This document shows positions 62,975 to 64,000 of a stretch of DNA of 64,000 nt, one piece after another. Made by a program: the position numbers and the translations under genes. The notes beneath the pieces were generated by a model. It was not told the DNA's origin. It saw nothing but the letters and a program-made list of their open reading frames with translations, and searched no databases. The DNA lies in contig NW_020654810.1 in NCBI RefSeq assembly GCF_003589595.1, forward strand, positions 21,380,350-21,444,349. The letters run 5' to 3'. The DNA comes from Hyposmocoma kahamanoa. Its lineage: Eukaryota; Arthropoda; Insecta; Lepidoptera; Cosmopterigidae. How positions within the stretch are numbered: position 1 is the first letter of the stretch; the number at the start of each line of letters is the position of its first letter.

Positions 62975-63165
62975 TTTTTATTGAATGATATTCAATTATT
63001 TTGTGAAATTATTCCACTAGTTTGTTATAATTATTAATACAAAGATCGAACACACAGAAAAAATAATAATAATAATAACTCAGAAAAGAAAAAAATCCTT
63101 CGATCCGGTCTTTTTTTCTGAGTGTTTTTTCTGAGTGTTCGATCTTTGTATTAATAATTATAAAT
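62975..63165. repeat. SINE-2-related foldback
   Basis: The left arm (TTATTGAATGATATTCAATT, GAAATTATTCCACTAGTTTG, TAATACAAAGATCGAACAC) and right arm (GAGTGTTCGATCTTTGTATT, AATAATTATAA) are inverse. (AAT)n and CAGAAAAGA spacers and a doubled TTTTTTCTGAGTG lie at the centre. There is no tRNA-like head. Confidence 0.7.
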
Positions 63166-63321
63166 GTTAAAAGTTATGTTTTTTCTCTTATTACACTAGA
63201 ACACCAAATTTTAATTGTATACCTCAATTTGAATATTTTGTCAACACGTACTTCTTGTATTTATAGAAATTTTATGATACCTTGTATTTCTCGCTAAGGG
63301 ATTTGATATTCTTTTAAGAAA

Positions 63322-63440
63322 TGAAATGAAACGAAATGAAAAGTTTATTTCTGTTTTTTAAGTTGTTTTTATATAAGGTTGGAACTTCCTAGTAGGTGTC
63401 ATCAACCTGTGACAGGAAGTCCCGCTCTTCCGTTATCTTT
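63322..63440 (-). repeat. LINE 3' end with (ATTTC)n tail
   Basis: The minus strand reads GGACTTCCTGTCACAGGTTG, AGGAAGTTCCAACC, AAACAGAAATAAACTTTTC, then ATTTCGTTTCATTTCATTTC. ACTTCCT and AGGAAGT can pair to form a stem in the 3' untranslated region. No coding part is recognised. Confidence 0.55.
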
Positions 63441-64000
63441 TAGTTGTGTGATTTAATAATTTTCTAAGTTACAATACTAATTAAATAATTTTACAAATTA
63501 ACAAAGATGATGCGATATGCAAAACGTAACTAATCTACAAAAAATGTTATAAATGACAAATGTAAACTAAACTTAAATAAATTACAATAAATGTTGAAAA
63601 TTACAAATACGTACAAATGTTTATTTACCAATGTCTTCCCCTAGAATTTTTTGTACATTCCTCTCAGAAGAACCTGCCTTACGAATGAGTAATAGAGTTT
63701 AATTAATATGACGAAGTGTAATTTGCTTACCTTTGATATAAAGATTATTTATTTATTATTATTAATCCATGTCTTAGGCCATGTAGACATAAATATCTTA
63801 AACCATAAATTAATTCATCAATCCATTTGATGACTGAGATATTTTACAATAAGAGATCGCTCTTAAATCACCGGCGCTGCTTTGCAACGCTATGCCAACA
63901 TATCAAGTGCCACACGAGCAACGCGATGTCGCAACGTAACGCCGCTTATTGACACTGAAAGCCTACTCACTCACACTCACGGTACGGGTACTCACTGTAC
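63441..64000. other. No recognised gene
   Basis: AT-rich, with an ATTATTTATTATTATTAATC run at 63746-63766 that could be a LINE tail. The last 150 bp are richer in CG (GCAACGCGATGTCGCAACG) and unassigned. Confidence 0.35.

Overview
The window is AT-rich, gene-poor eukaryotic DNA made almost entirely of interspersed repeats in various states of decay. The kinds of repeats point to an insect, most likely a butterfly or moth. There are tRNA-derived SINEs, 3' ends of CR1/Jockey-, RTE- and R1-type LINEs, and many short inverted-repeat elements (MITEs). One interspersed family starting AACCGACTTCAAAAAA and ending near TTAGTACTCTGTACTGAGAT looks, from memory, like one common in Lepidoptera. The order is inferred, not proven. 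I found no convincing host protein-coding exon, rRNA, functional tRNA gene or CRISPR array. Two N gaps (10 and 400 bases) mark this as a draft assembly.

Layout. At 1-6,000 there are copies of an abundant repeat (FamA), a SINE-2 copy, a 285-bp element with an 8-bp target duplication, a decayed RTE-type LINE tail and a SINE inserted in FamA. At 6,000-13,300 there are more FamA and FamC copies, a P-like element carrying a frameshifted THAP start (10139-10515), and a new inverted-repeat element nested in a SINE (12028-12284). At 13,600-19,300 there is a gap with a duplicated flank, a split SINE-3 holding an 884-bp insertion that itself holds a Tourist-like MITE, and a SINE-1 copy nested in FamA. 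At 20,000-25,500 there are an unassigned ORF, a cluster of GACTCG motifs, a CR1-like LINE fragment between two halves of another LINE, and short MITEs. At 26,900-38,600 there are several LINE 3' ends, FamA and FamC copies, foldbacks and dispersed repeats.

The best-preserved protein-coding sequence is a 5'-truncated R1-type non-LTR retrotransposon at 42571-44378 (minus strand). It is GC-rich, with an intact open frame, a YADD active site, a CCHC knuckle, a poly(A) tail and a 14-15-bp target duplication, so it looks recent. From 44,400 to the end the pattern of SINEs, FamA/FamC copies, foldbacks and MITEs resumes. It includes a second P-like element with an open 40-codon THAP start (53592-53969), a 74-bp near-perfect palindrome (52394-52467), a MITE inside FamC (59601-59835) and a possible DNA-transposon relic (61640-61995).

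How the parts relate. The elements do not form a pathway; they record repeated insertion. The nesting gives relative ages: FamA, SINE-2, SINE-3 and FamC are older hosts. SINE-1, the P-like element, the 12028 element, the 59601 element and the R1-type element are younger guests.
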